Positions 15,742 through 30,140 of a DNA stretch of 46,406 nt are shown here, piece by piece. Position 1 is the first letter of the stretch. Each line of letters opens with the position of its first letter. The notes beneath the pieces were generated by a model. The model was not told the origin of the DNA and made no database searches. It saw only the letters and a program-made list of their open reading frames with translations. This DNA is from Rhodobiaceae bacterium (lineage in GTDB: Bacteria > Pseudomonadota > Alphaproteobacteria > RS24), in assembly GCA_018673175.1 (NCBI GenBank), contig JABHDF010000050.1:1-46406 (forward strand), given 5' to 3'. Both the position numbers and the translations under genes were made by a program.

Positions 15742-18700
15742 CCGGCCCGATGATTTGCGAGACATCTAGCTTGACCTTGGGCTTGGCCAGCGTGCCAGCG
15801 ATATCCCAAATAATATTCCTGCCGCTCTGCCCCGTTGGAAGCTGCACTTTGGCAATCACCTCTTGCGTCACCAAATCCACTTTCGCCTTCATTTGACCCG
15901 CCGCAAACGGGGGCGCAAAAATCAAATCGGCGCTGGCCGTTTCAACCCGCCCATTGCGAATTTGCGCGACCCCCACGCCGCGCTCAAAGGTCGCGTCGCC
16001 CGCACTGCGATAGCGCGCCACTAAATCTGCCGCTTTCGCGGTCGACTTAACGCCCGCCCCCTCGGCCGAGGCCAAGTCGCGGCTGAGACCCGTCACGTCA
16101 AGGAAACCCAGCGAGCCAGCGCCTGCATCAACTTGCAGCGCACCCGACATAGAGCCCATCATGGCCGCCACCGATGTACCCCGCCCCCGCAAGGCCAGAC
16201 TGCCCTGATGAGCTGCATCCCAAACCGGGTTTTTGGCTTTGGTCGCCGATAAACTTGGTGGGCGCAGATCGGTGAAACTGGCCTCGAGGTTGAAGTAAGG
16301 ATTGAGACTGCCGCCCTCGGCTTGCAAATTGGCCGACACTTGGCCGCCCAATAATTGCACTTTTATCTCCGGCACTTCCAAAACACCCTCGATCAACTTC
16401 AGCCGAGCCGCCGCACTATCGATGAGGATGGAGCCTAAATTGGTGTTCAGCAAACGCAAATTCATATCGGCATTGACCCGCCCCAACAGCGGCCAGCTCA
16501 TCGGCTTTTGCGACCAGCCTTTGGCACCCCATTCGGGCAATAGCCAGGTCAGGTTCGGCGCGTCCAAAATAATATCCGCCGCCAGTTGAGGGGTAGACCC
16601 CGTCAGTTGCAAAATGCCGTCAACGTTCATCTTGCCATCGCCGAGCTGGCCTTCAATACCCGAAAAACCAGCGGTCTTTGCCGAAACATTCACCTGCCCG
16701 CGAGCCGAGGCGGGTAAGGCGGTTTCTCCCGATTGCACGCCCAATACAGACAATAGATTTTTCGTGGTGAAACTTAGCGCGCCTTCCAGAAGCGGGCCCT
16801 CTGCCGTAGGGCGCAAGTTGCCCGACAAGCCAGCTTTATCGTCGCTCAACACCAAATCCGCCCGCAAAGCCGTGACATCGGCGCTTTGCGTATCTAGCGC
16901 GACTTGCAAGCGTCCCAGAGCTTCCTTTTCATAGCGAGCGGACAGACGCAACGGCCGCGCCACAGCATTCGCCGAGCCCTCGAGCGACATTAAAATAGTG
17001 CTGCCAGCCACCCCATAATCGAGCGAGCGCGAAGGCGTAATCACATTGAAATGCGCGTCGAGATCGCCAATTTTGCCGAAGCCTGTGAACTTAACATCAG
17101 GAAAGTCAGGCGCCCCTGGAGCGGTGAGCAGAAGGTTCCCGGTCACGGAAATCGGCGTGTCGGTGGCCACAGAAATAAACGGGAAACGGCGCGAAATAGA
17201 CGCCGTTAGATCTTTGACGCGAGGGCTGGTCAATTGCACCGTGAGCCCGCCATGGGGCAGCTTGTCGGTGTAACTCATTTGCCCTTTTGCAGAAATTTGT
17301 GCGCCGCTGAAATCGCTAAATTGCGCCTCTGTGAGATTCAAAAATTGATCGCGCACTTGAGCTCGCATTTTCACCGGCCCAAAACTTTGCGTGCCGGAGT
17401 AAAGCTGGTCGGTGGTCAAGCGCAGCTCGACTTTACGTTGCGCGTCTGGCGTTTGCAGCCATGTCTCCATGGCACGCGTGAGCGGCTGCCAGACGGCGGC
17501 CAGTTTAATATTCCGATTGGCCTGCACGTCCGTGATGCCCCAATCGCTCATGTCGAGCCGCGAGAAATCTAAATCGGCGGTTACATTCGTCGCAGAGCCA
17601 GACTGAAACGTAATTTCCCCCGACACGCGATCGTCTTCCAGTCGGCCAGCGAGCTGCTTTAGCGCTAGGCTATCTTGTGTCCAATCGATATCGCCTACCA
17701 GGCTCAAACGTTGTAACCGTGACGGGTCGATATTCTCCGCGAAGCCAGAAACATCGGCCGCGAGCTGATTGCCCGCCCATATCATGGCCGCCAAGCCATC
17801 CGAACTGCGGGCCGAGAAACTGCCCTCAAACGTCGGCGCAGCTTGGGCGATGTTTAGGGTTCCCACGGCCAGAAGCGCACTGCGAAAGGGCAGGTTTAGG
17901 CTGAGGCGTTCAATGTCCACTTCTTCGCCGCGCCAATCGAAAGCCAAAAGTAAATTACTGCCCGTCTCGCCGCCAAGCTCAAACTGATTGGCCTCCAGTC
18001 GAAGCCCCATGCCCAAATCGGGTGCCAGACTATGCCAAAGCCGACTGGCGGGCGGCGGACTGGAGGATTTTTTAGGCGCCGCGCGCAAAGCATCCAAATT
18101 CAACGACCCCGTCGACAATCGCCCGATCAATAAAGGCCCGGCCCTGTTTTCGGTATCCAACGCATCCGGCCAATCCAAAGCCAAACGAGATTGAAACAAA
18201 CTATTGAGCGCAGATATTTCCAAATTCTGCGACCGAAGGCCCGTCGCATCACCGCGCACCAAACCAGAAAAAGCCACCGACCGGGCTTCCGGGGAAATGG
18301 CGAGCGGCAGATAATGTTCTAAGACATCCGCCATCATATGAACCGATGACAGGCTTAACTCGCCGTCTAACCGCCAATTTGCTTGGCGCGTCACGGAGCC
18401 TACAAAACCGATTTTTTCATTGAGCGCCAGACGCAGGCTAGCTTGAACGTCAACCGCAGCCCCCGCAATGGCGGCTTCGCGCTCGCTTAGCTGTAAAGAG
18501 AATTGGGCAAGTTCCCCAATTCCCGTTGGGTGTTGCATCGACAGTTTTAACGGCTCGCCGGCCATACGGCGTGGCATTGCGAGAGAGAGCGCCGACAATT
18601 GCAAAGTTTTAGAGGTATCGTTGCGATTGAGGCCCGATGCCACCACTCGGCTATCTACCATATAAAGCCCAGGCTGAGAGATCGGCAAAAGCGAGGACAA

Positions 18701-19084
18701 GAACCCTTGCGGGCTTTGGCTGAATTTCCCTGTGATATTGGCGTTAATCAGATGCACGCTTTTCACCCGAAGGCGGCGTTGCATCAGCTCGGTGATATCT
18801 AGGTCAACCACGACGCGGGGTAATTTAGCCGCCACTTGCACCGAAGCTTGGGCTGAGCTGACTATGCTCAAATTGGTGAAAATCACCTGTGGACGCGGCA
18901 ATATTCTGAGCCGCACGCTATCTTCTAGCGCGTCCTCGAAGCTAACCTCGATGCCTCCCTGTGCGGCCAAATCAGAAACTAGCGTTTTCGAAACCGCCGC
19001 CAAACGCAAACTATTGGGCACCACTAAGGCGCTAGCCAGGGCGACGAGGAGAGCGATGAGAAGAGGTATGGCGGGAAAACGCAT
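15713..19084 (-). CDS. AsmA-family envelope protein
   Basis: A large protein of 1123 aa with an N-terminal hydrophobic signal anchor (MRFPAIPLLIALLVALASALVV, shown only in part here) followed by long beta-rich sequence of AsmA type. Recognisable are LPRVVVDLDITELMQRR and, in the last quarter, an AsmA_2-like stretch (LKLIEGVLEVPEIKVQLLGG, LRGRGTSVAAMMGSMSGALQV, NGRVETASADLIFAPPF). Family members are inner-membrane anchored, span the periplasm and are linked to lipid transport and outer-membrane homeostasis. ATG at 19084 is chosen because AAAGGAAC precedes it; the frame open to 19126 adds 14 basic residues. It is divergent from uvrD. Confidence 0.88.
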   Translation of the reverse strand: MRFPAIPLLIALLVALASALVVPNSLRLAAVSKTLVSDLAAQGGIEVSFEDALEDSVRLRILPRPQVIFTNLSIVSSAQASVQVAAKLPRVVVDLDITELMQRRLRVKSVHLINANITGKFSQSPQGFLSSLLPISQPGLYMVDSRVVASGLNRNDTSKTLQLSALSLAMPRRMAGEPLKLSMQHPTGIGELAQFSLQLSEREAAIAGAAVDVQASLRLALNEKIGFVGSVTRQANWRLDGELSLSSVHMMADVLEHYLPLAISPEARSVAFSGLVRGDATGLRSQNLEISALNSLFQSRLALDWPDALDTENRAGPLLIGRLSTGSLNLDALRAAPKKSSSPPPASRLWHSLAPDLGMGLRLEANQFELGGETGSNLLLAFDWRGEEVDIERLSLNLPFRSALLAVGTLNIAQAAPTFEGSFSARSSDGLAAMIWAGNQLAADVSGFAENIDPSRLQRLSLVGDIDWTQDSLALKQLAGRLEDDRVSGEITFQSGSATNVTADLDFSRLDMSDWGITDVQANRNIKLAAVWQPLTRAMETWLQTPDAQRKVELRLTTDQLYSGTQSFGPVKMRAQVRDQFLNLTEAQFSDFSGAQISAKGQMSYTDKLPHGGLTVQLTSPRVKDLTASISRRFPFISVATDTPISVTGNLLLTAPGAPDFPDVKFTGFGKIGDLDAHFNVITPSRSLDYGVAGSTILMSLEGSANAVARPLRLSARYEKEALGRLQVALDTQSADVTALRADLVLSDDKAGLSGNLRPTAEGPLLEGALSFTTKNLLSVLGVQSGETALPASARGQVNVSAKTAGFSGIEGQLGDGKMNVDGILQLTGSTPQLAADIILDAPNLTWLLPEWGAKGWSQKPMSWPLLGRVNADMNLRLLNTNLGSILIDSAAARLKLIEGVLEVPEIKVQLLGGQVSANLQAEGGSLNPYFNLEASFTDLRPPSLSATKAKNPVWDAAHQGSLALRGRGTSVAAMMGSMSGALQVDAGAGSLGFLDVTGLSRDLASAEGAGVKSTAKAADLVARYRSAGDATFERGVGVAQIRNGRVETASADLIFAPPFAAGQMKAKVDLVTQEVIAKVQLPTGQSGRNIIWDIAGTLAKPKVKLDVSQIIGPVKPSEPNLK

Positions 19085-19217
19085 AAAGTTCCTTTGCAGG
19101 GGTCTTTTGGTGTATTTAGGCGTCACGATACCAAGCCGTCGTCGCCTTGGCTATGAATTCCTATTCGGCAGGCGGCGCGTAGATGCTATCGTCGCAGAAT
19201 CAATTTAAGGCAGATAT

Positions 19218-21608
19218 ATGGAAAGTGATCCGTTCGATTTGGGCGATGACAGGCAGGCGCCACAGGCCCCGCAAAGCTCTGACCCCCTCGCAGGCAACCG
19301 CCCGCAAACGCCCCAGCCCAATGAAGGCTTGAGCGTATCGCAGCGTGCCGCCCAAGCGGCGTTGGCACCGCGTGTGGAGCCGTTGCTGGACGGGTTAAAC
19401 GACGAGCAGCGCCAAGCGGTTACCGCCCCCGATGGCCCCTTGCTTTTACTGGCGGGCGCCGGCACGGGTAAAACCCGCGCGCTAACCACGCGCATTGCCT
19501 ATAAAATCGCGACGCAGCAAGCCTGGCCGAGCCAAATATTGGCCGTGACGTTTACCAATAAAGCGGCGCGCGAGATGAAAGACCGAATTGGCAAAATGCT
19601 TGGCGAAACCGTCGAAGGCATGCCGTGGCTTGGCACGTTCCACTCTTTGTCGGCCAAAATCATGCGCCGCCATGCCGAGCTTGTGCAATTGCGCCCCGAT
19701 TTCACCATCCTGGATACGGATGACCAAATTCGCCTCCTCAAGCAACTTATTCAGGCCGAAAATATTGATGACAAACGCTGGCCCACGCGCCAGATGGCCA
19801 TGCTCATTGACCGTTGGAAAAACCGTGGCTGGCTGCCCGAAAACGTGCCGCAAGGCGAAAGCGGGTTTTTTGCCAATGGCCAGGGCGGCAAGATTTACGC
19901 GCAATACCAGGCCAGGTTGAAAGTTTTAAACGCCGCCGATTTTGGCGACCTGTTATTGGAATGCTTACGCTTGTTCCGCGAAAATGAGGCCGTATTGGCA
20001 GAATATCAACAGCGCTTCCAACATATTTTGGTGGATGAGTATCAAGATACCAATGCGGTGCAATACCTCTGGCTACGCCTTCTGGCGCAAGGCCATAACA
20101 ACCTGTGCTGTGTGGGCGATGATGACCAATCAATTTATGGCTGGCGTGGCGCCGAGGTCGATAACATCTTGCGCTTTGACAAAGACTTTCCCGGCGCGGG
20201 CGTCATTAAGCTCGAGCGCAATTACCGCTCCACCGGAAATATTTTGGCGGCCGCCTCAGGTCTGATCAAAAAGAACGAAGGCCGTTTGGGCAAAACTCTA
20301 TGGACCGACAGCAATGACGACGGCGAAAAAGTGAAAGTTCGCGGCACCTGGGATGGCGAAGAAGAAGCGCGCCAAACCGCCGATGACATAGAAAATCACC
20401 AGCGCAAAGGCCAAAGCCTCAACGAGATGGCGGTGCTTGTGCGCGCTAGTTTTCAGATGCGCGAGTTTGAAGATCGGTTTTTATCCCTCGGCATTCCCTA
20501 CCGCGTTATTGGCGGTCCGCGATTTTATGAACGCGCTGAAATTCGCGATGCCAATGCTTATTTGCGCCTCATCGCCCAACCCGATGATGACTTAGCTTTC
20601 GAGCGCATTTGCAACAAACCGCGTCGCGGCTTAGGCAAAGTTGCCTTGCAAACTTTGCGCCAAGTGGCGCGCAAACAAAACCGCTCGATGTTTCGGGCGG
20701 CCGAAGACATTATTGACACCGAAGAGTTGAAGCCCGCGGCGCGGCGTGCCTTATCGGGCTTTGTGCGCGCCGTTACTCATTGGCGCTCGCTGGTCGATAC
20801 GATGACCCACACAGAATTATCCGAATTGATACTCGACGAAAGTGGCTATACCGCCATGTGGCAGGCCGATAAATCGCCGGAAGCGCCGGGTAAATTAGAA
20901 AACCTCAAAGAACTCGTTCGCTCCATGGAGGAGTTTGAAACGCTGACCGGCTATCTCGAGCATATCTCGCTGGTGATGGAAGCCGCAACCAATGACAACG
21001 AAGACAAAGTCTCGATTATGACATTGCATGCCGCCAAAGGGTTGGAGTTTGAAACCGTGTTTTTGCCCGGTTGGGAAGAAGGCCTGTTTCCCCATCAGCG
21101 CAGCCTCGATGAGAGCGGCGATAAGGGGCTGGAAGAAGAACGCCGCCTTGCTTACGTCGGCATTACGCGGGCCAAATTACGCGCCACTATTTCCTTCGCG
21201 GGCAATCGTCGTACACATGGACAATGGAACTCTGCCCTGCCCTCGCGCTTTATTGATGAGCTGCCGATGGACCATGTGGAAGTGGCCGAGAACAGCCAAG
21301 ATGGATCTGGCTTGGCGGCGCAGAGCCGTTTCGCCAATGACTTTTCTGGCTCCAGTTATAACAGCCCAGGCTGGCAACGCGCCCAAGCCAACAAACAAAA
21401 TTATGCGGGCCGCAGCTCGACGATAAATGGCCGCGCCGAGAGCAGCCCCTCTACTTTATCGGATAGTGACTATGCGCGCGGCGAGCGGATTTTCCATCAG
21501 AAGTTTGGCTATGGCCGAATTCAAGGCATTGAAGGCAATAAGCTGACCGTGGTATTTGAAAAAGCGGGAACCAAGAAAGTTCTCGACAGCTACGTCGAGA
21601 AGCCCTAG
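19218..21608 (+). CDS. uvrD: UvrD/PcrA-type DNA helicase (SF1A)
   Basis: A 3'-5' DNA helicase of 796 aa for nucleotide-excision and mismatch repair. A disordered N-terminal extension of about 55 residues precedes the Q-motif LNDEQRQAV (60-68) and Walker A LAGAGTGKT (78-86). The DEYQDTN motif II, GDDDQSIYGWRGA motif III, YRVIGGPRFYERAEI, VSIMTLHAAKGLEFETVFLPG and RRLAYVGITRA follow in order. The C-terminus carries the PcrA-type tudor-like domain (GERIFHQKFGYGRIQGIEG) that in relatives contacts RNA polymerase. AAGGCAG precedes the ATG. Confidence 0.96.
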   Translation: MESDPFDLGDDRQAPQAPQSSDPLAGNRPQTPQPNEGLSVSQRAAQAALAPRVEPLLDGLNDEQRQAVTAPDGPLLLLAGAGTGKTRALTTRIAYKIATQQAWPSQILAVTFTNKAAREMKDRIGKMLGETVEGMPWLGTFHSLSAKIMRRHAELVQLRPDFTILDTDDQIRLLKQLIQAENIDDKRWPTRQMAMLIDRWKNRGWLPENVPQGESGFFANGQGGKIYAQYQARLKVLNAADFGDLLLECLRLFRENEAVLAEYQQRFQHILVDEYQDTNAVQYLWLRLLAQGHNNLCCVGDDDQSIYGWRGAEVDNILRFDKDFPGAGVIKLERNYRSTGNILAAASGLIKKNEGRLGKTLWTDSNDDGEKVKVRGTWDGEEEARQTADDIENHQRKGQSLNEMAVLVRASFQMREFEDRFLSLGIPYRVIGGPRFYERAEIRDANAYLRLIAQPDDDLAFERICNKPRRGLGKVALQTLRQVARKQNRSMFRAAEDIIDTEELKPAARRALSGFVRAVTHWRSLVDTMTHTELSELILDESGYTAMWQADKSPEAPGKLENLKELVRSMEEFETLTGYLEHISLVMEAATNDNEDKVSIMTLHAAKGLEFETVFLPGWEEGLFPHQRSLDESGDKGLEEERRLAYVGITRAKLRATISFAGNRRTHGQWNSALPSRFIDELPMDHVEVAENSQDGSGLAAQSRFANDFSGSSYNSPGWQRAQANKQNYAGRSSTINGRAESSPSTLSDSDYARGERIFHQKFGYGRIQGIEGNKLTVVFEKAGTKKVLDSYVEKP

Positions 21609-21617
21609 CGCTATTGA

Positions 21618-22478
21618 ATGACCACCGTCTGGAAACTTGATTTTATCACCGCCCATATGCTGCAAGCCGAAACAGCGCTGGAGCTATTTGGCGCGACCAC
21701 GTGGGCGTCGGAGAAAATTGACAATCCGCTAGAGACCCAACACGATATTGCAGGCGACTGGCGCTTTGGGGTCTATTTTGAAGACAAGCCCGACCTTTCG
21801 CTTTTGCAGCTACCCGAAGATGCCGTGGCCACTTTAGAGCCTGTGCCGGAGCGCGATTGGGTATCGCAAAATCAGCAAAACCTGCCCCCTATCGCCATTG
21901 CCCCGTTATATTTACATGGCAGCCACGACCTGGCGCGCGCCGGCAGCTGGTGCAATGTCGAGATGCAGGCCGGCCAAGCCTTTGGCTCAGGCCATCATGG
22001 TACCACCCAAGGCTGCTTGAATTTATTCGTCGACCTGTTGAAACGCTATTCGCCCCAAACCATTGCCGATGTCGGCTGCGGCTCGGGCACGCTGGCCATC
22101 GCGGCGGCAAAGTTAGTCGGCGCGGCAGATGGCATTCTGGCGAGCGACAATGATCCGGTGGCGGTGCAAGTGACCCAAACCAATATGGCGCGCAATGCCG
22201 TGGGTAGCCAAATTCAGGCGTTTACGGCTTTGGGTATGCAGCATGAGGCCTATCGAGGGCGTCGGTTTGATGTGATTTTTGCCAATATTATGGCTGGGCC
22301 TTTGGTGCATTTGGCGTCCGATTTCGAGGCCCATGTGAGCGACACCGGTCGGGTTATCCTATCGGGATTACTGAACGAACAAGCGCGGCGCGTCAAAGCC
22401 CGCTATCGGGCGGCCGGCTTTCGGGTCGAGCAGCAAAAGATAATTGGTGCATGGACGAGCCTGTGCCTGAAGCGTTAG
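21618..22478 (+). CDS. prmA: ribosomal protein L11 methyltransferase
   Basis: A SAM-dependent methyltransferase of 286 aa that trimethylates L11. A small N-terminal substrate domain (about 1-95) is followed by AFGSGHHGTTQGCL, then methyltransferase motif I IADVGCGSGTLAIAA, motif II ASDNDPVAV, and FDVIFANIMAGPLVHLA where the NIxxxPL motif is typical of PrmA. It starts 9 bp after uvrD and is probably cotranscribed with it and the downstream peptidase. The ribosome site is weak. Confidence 0.95.
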   Translation: MTTVWKLDFITAHMLQAETALELFGATTWASEKIDNPLETQHDIAGDWRFGVYFEDKPDLSLLQLPEDAVATLEPVPERDWVSQNQQNLPPIAIAPLYLHGSHDLARAGSWCNVEMQAGQAFGSGHHGTTQGCLNLFVDLLKRYSPQTIADVGCGSGTLAIAAAKLVGAADGILASDNDPVAVQVTQTNMARNAVGSQIQAFTALGMQHEAYRGRRFDVIFANIMAGPLVHLASDFEAHVSDTGRVILSGLLNEQARRVKARYRAAGFRVEQQKIIGAWTSLCLKR

Positions 22479-22481
22479 AGT

Positions 22482-24309
22482 GTGAGCATGTTTCAAAGTT
22501 TTGATGATGATGATTTCGGGGGAAGCCCCCAAACGCTAAAAGATTTGCGCGCGCAATTAACCGCCCGCAAACTCGATGGATTTATTGTGCCGCGCGAAGA
22601 TGAGTTTCAAGGCGAATATGTGCCCGCGGCCAATGAGCGACTGAAATATCTAACCGGCTTTGGCGGCTCGGCTGGAACGGCAGTTGTGCTGGCCAAAAAA
22701 GCCGCGGTGTTTGTCGATGGACGCTATATTTTACAAGCTCCCCAGCAAGTCGATACCAAGCTATTTGAGATTATCAATGTTATGCAAACCCCGCCCAGCC
22801 AATGGGTGGCGACGCACGCCAAGCCAGGTTTTGACATTGGCATCGACCCAAAATTGCATAGCGAGTCGGCGGTGCAAGCCTATCGCGATCGGCTGGCCGC
22901 GAAGGGTGCGCGTTTGGTGTTTGTGGAGCGTAATCCGCTGGATGCTATTTGGCACGATCGCCCGGCTCTGCCGCAAACGCCTGTTCGGGCGCATCCTGAC
23001 CGACTGGCGGGTTTGACCTCGCTGGAGAAGCGCCAAACCTTGGCGCAAAATATGAAAGCGGCGGGCCAAGATAAATTGCTTATCGCACAGCCCGAGAACC
23101 TCGCTTGGCTACTCAATTGCCGCGCCACAGATGTGCCGCACACCCCGTTTGCTTTGTCGTTTGGTATTTTGAATAAGAACGCTAGCTTCGATTGGTTTAT
23201 CGACAGCGCGCGGGTTCACCAAAGCGTGCGTCAGCACATTGGCAAGGGGCTGCGTTTGGCTGCGCCAGACAGTTTGGCCAAAACCTTGCAGGCGATAAAA
23301 GCCGAAACCCTGGCCTATGACCCCAGCAGCACGCCAGCTTGGTTTGGCGCGCAATTGGTGAACGCCAATATACAACGCATCTCAGACCCATGCGCTTTGC
23401 CCAAGGCCAATAAAACCAAGGCAGAAATTAAAGCCACCACCCAAGCCCATATTACCGATGGCATGGCTTTGTGTAATTTTCTGGCTTGGCTAGATAAAAA
23501 CAGCCGCTCTGGAAGTTTGAGCGAAATAGATGCGGCCAAACACGCCGAGGCCTGTCGCGCGGCAACGGGCAAACTGTTGGATTTGAGTTTTGACACCATC
23601 GCGGGGGCCGGCCCACATGGCGCCATTGTGCATTACCGCGTGAGCGAAAAAACCAATCGGGTTTTAAAACCAGGCGATTTATTTCTCATCGATAGCGGTG
23701 GACAATATCAACAAGGCACAACAGATGTCACACGCACCGTATTGATTGATACCCCGCTGGGTAGCAAAAGCAGCAAAGCGACCCCGCCCAAAGGCGCCAT
23801 AGAGGCCTTTACCCGCGTCTTGCGCGGTCATATTGCTTTGGCCGCTGTGCGGTTTCCCCATGGCACCAATGGCATGCAGCTCGACACCCTGGCGCGCGCG
23901 CCGCTTTGGGAAGTGGGACAAGATTTTGATCATGGCACAGGCCATGGTGTTGGCAGCTACCTGTCGGTGCATGAGGGGCCGCAGCGAATTTCCAAAGGCG
24001 GGTTCGTGCCTTTGCAAGACGGCATGATTGTGTCCAATGAGCCGGGCTATTATGCGGCTGGACATTTCGGCATTCGGATTGAGAACCTGCAATATGTGCG
24101 CCCTGCCAAAACGGCTAAGGGCACGCGTGATATGCTGGAGTTTGAAACTCTGACGCTGGCGCCCATCGACCGACGCCTCATCGATAAAACCTTGCTGAGC
24201 CAGCATGACGTGGCTTGGTTGGATGCCTATCATGCACGAGTAGAGAAGACTCTTTTGCCGAAGGTAGATAAAGCCACGCAAAGCTGGCTGAAGAAAAACT
24301 GCAAACCGC

Positions 24310-24314
<5 letters not shown>
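22482..24314 (+). CDS. Xaa-Pro aminopeptidase, M24B family
   Basis: A protein of 610 aa with three domains, like long aminopeptidase P enzymes: two creatinase-like N-terminal domains (to about 330) and a C-terminal pita-bread peptidase domain. The metal-binding residues are visible in LIDSGGQYQQGTTDVTRT (two Asp), FDHGTGHGVGSYLSVHEGP (His), VSNEPGYY (Glu) and IRIENL (Glu). It removes N-terminal residues before proline, probably in the cytoplasm since no signal peptide is seen. The start may be GTG 22482 or ATG 22488, two codons apart, just after the prmA stop. Confidence 0.93.
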
Positions 24315-28152
<3,838 letters not shown>

Positions 28153-28160
28153 GCTCGTCC

Positions 28161-28973
28161 CTAAAATACGGTGCTTATGGCTCGACTAATCCAGGATGTC
28201 TCGTCCTTAACTGGCTCTAAGTCTCGCTGACGTAAAATACGATAGCTGTATTTATACCATGAGCTGTCTGGGTAATTATAACCCAATACAGCCGCGGCGT
28301 TTTGCGCTTCATTGGGCACGCCCAAAAGCAAGAATGTCTCGGTTATCCGATGTAAAGCCTCGGGCACGTGGCTGGTGCGGCCATAGCGTTCAATGACATT
28401 GCGAAAGCGCGAAGCTGCAGCGACATAATCGCCTCGGTTTTGATAAAACCGACCGATATCCATTTCCTTACCCGCGAGGTTATCGCGAGTTAAATCGAGC
28501 TTTAAATAGGCATCGCGCGCGTAATCCGTATCCGGATAACGACGAATGACTTCGCCCAAAGCATATTGAGCCAGCTCGGTGGTGCGTTGGTCTAATTTCA
28601 CATCCGAAATACGCTCATATTGGCACATAGCCATCAGATAGTAAGCGTAAGGGGCTTGTTTATTGCCGGGATAGAGCGCCAGAAAGCGCTGCGCCGTTGC
28701 AATGGATTCGTCATATTTATTTTGCAAATAATACGTATAGGCAGACATTACCAAAGCCCGACGGGCCCATAGCGAATAAGGGTGTTGGCGTTCTACTTCG
28801 TCGAATTCTTGGGTGGCGAGAATATAATTGCCACGAGCCAACTCTTCATGGGCATTATTATAAATCACCTCGACCGGGCGTTCGACGTAAAGCGTTTCAA
28901 TATCTTTCACGCCGCCGCAAGCCGACAAAACGCTGGCTGCCAAAGCAAAAGCAAATATATGTGTTAAGCGCAT
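28161..28973 (-). CDS. bamD: outer membrane assembly lipoprotein BamD
   Basis: A lipoprotein of 270 aa with a lipobox LSAC (lipidated Cys19) after a hydrophobic signal. TPR-like helices follow: VIYNNAHEELARGNYILATQEFDEVERQHPYSLWARRALVMSAY is the typical first pair. It is the essential lipoprotein of the BAM complex that inserts beta-barrel proteins in the outer membrane. ATG at 28973 is chosen because the signal peptide and an AGGA-type ribosome site fit it; a frame open to 29021 would bury the signal. A predicted promoter lies upstream. Confidence 0.95.
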   Translation of the reverse strand: MRLTHIFAFALAASVLSACGGVKDIETLYVERPVEVIYNNAHEELARGNYILATQEFDEVERQHPYSLWARRALVMSAYTYYLQNKYDESIATAQRFLALYPGNKQAPYAYYLMAMCQYERISDVKLDQRTTELAQYALGEVIRRYPDTDYARDAYLKLDLTRDNLAGKEMDIGRFYQNRGDYVAAASRFRNVIERYGRTSHVPEALHRITETFLLLGVPNEAQNAAAVLGYNYPDSSWYKYSYRILRQRDLEPVKDETSWISRAISTVF

Positions 28974-28994
28974 CGAGCGATTCCTAAGTTGAGC

Positions 28995-29023
28995 TTTATA
29001 TTTACTGCATTGCGCAAGCACAA
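28995..29023 (-). promoter_or_regulatory. predicted sigma70-type promoter of bamD
   Basis: On the minus strand TTGTGC (29023-29018) is followed by a 17-bp spacer and TATAAA (29000-28995). A start near 28988 would leave a leader of about 15 nt to the bamD ATG. It resembles the hflK promoter candidate in both boxes and spacing, so bamD-recN-ligA may be transcribed separately from lpxC. Confidence 0.5.
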
Positions 29024-29071
29024 GCCAGCGTCAAAGCGCCATATCCATTTTAAATTAGAGGGGAAAAGCGC

Positions 29072-30049
29072 CTATTCAGCGGCGAGAATGGTTTCGCCAT
29101 CGGCTAAGTTCACCAACTCAAATGCGTCGGTTTCTTGGAACAAAGCATTCAGCAAGTCATTGTGCAGCGCGTGCCCAGACTTATAGCCACGGTAGCGACC
29201 AATGAGGTGCAGACCCATAAGGTATAAATCACCAATCGCATCCAGCAACTTGTGCTGAACAAACTCACGCTCGGAGCGCAGGCCTTCTTCGTTCATCACG
29301 GTGTCGCCATCGACAACGATCGCGTTTTCGACCGACCCACCCAGCGCCAAGCCAGCTTTATGCATGGCTTCGACTTGCTGCAACATGCAAAAAGTACGGG
29401 CACTGACAACATCGGTGTCGAAGTTTCCATCGTCCAGCTTGAGCGCATAGGACTGACGGCCAATAGCGCCGCTTTCAAAATCAATCTCGGCTTCAAACAC
29501 GCTTTCATCGTCTGGCACTAATTCGCAATAGCTGTCGCCATTACCAACCCGTACCGGTTTTTTGATACGAACCACACGCCGCGACACGCCCAGTTCGCGC
29601 AAACCAGCTTGCTGGATCATGGCGACGAAAGGTTTCGCGCTGCCGTCCATGATTGGCACTTCCGGTGCGTCAATTTCGATGATGGCATTATCGACCCGCA
29701 AGCCAGCCAAAGCCGCCATCAGGTGTTCTACCGTGCCGACAACATGGCCGAAGCGATTGCCGATTTTAGAAGATAAAGTCACTTCGCAAACACTGGCGCA
29801 AAGAGCCGGGATAACGGCTTCTTCTGACGTCTCAATGTCGGTGCGCATAAATACGATGCCCGTATCGGCAGCCGCAGGGCGCAAGCGTAAGGTAACGGTT
29901 TTGCCAGAGTGCAGGCCAATGCCCGACAGAGTGGCGTCGGCTTTCAATGTGGTTTGCCAAACCCCCATGCGCGCCGCAGCAGGCAAGACAGCATGAGACA
30001 CAGCACTAAATTGTGCGTTCATCTCGGCTATGCTAGCGGGTGCAACCAT
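29072..30049 (-). CDS. lpxC: UDP-3-O-acyl-N-acetylglucosamine deacetylase
   Basis: A zinc deacetylase of 325 aa, the committed step of lipid A synthesis. GIGLHSGKTVTLRLRPA near residue 43, the zinc-binding His in VGTVEHLMAALAGL, DGSAKPFV and the second zinc site HKLLDAIGDLYLMG are visible, with the C-terminal catalytic His in SGHALHNDL. The start MVAPAS at 30049 has GAGGAAA upstream but gives an N-terminus about 27 residues longer than usual; M28 is an alternative. An operator-like repeat lies upstream. A TTGAGG-N17-TAGAAA sequence between repeat and gene is a weak promoter candidate. Confidence 0.96.
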   Translation of the reverse strand: MVAPASIAEMNAQFSAVSHAVLPAAARMGVWQTTLKADATLSGIGLHSGKTVTLRLRPAAADTGIVFMRTDIETSEEAVIPALCASVCEVTLSSKIGNRFGHVVGTVEHLMAALAGLRVDNAIIEIDAPEVPIMDGSAKPFVAMIQQAGLRELGVSRRVVRIKKPVRVGNGDSYCELVPDDESVFEAEIDFESGAIGRQSYALKLDDGNFDTDVVSARTFCMLQQVEAMHKAGLALGGSVENAIVVDGDTVMNEEGLRSEREFVQHKLLDAIGDLYLMGLHLIGRYRGYKSGHALHNDLLNALFQETDAFELVNLADGETILAAE

Positions 30050-30140
30050 CAGGGTTTCCTCAGGGACGCCTCAAACATTTGAGACATCTATGAGTGTTTT
30101 CTACCCAACCCCCCGATGCACCTCAATTAACAGATTATTG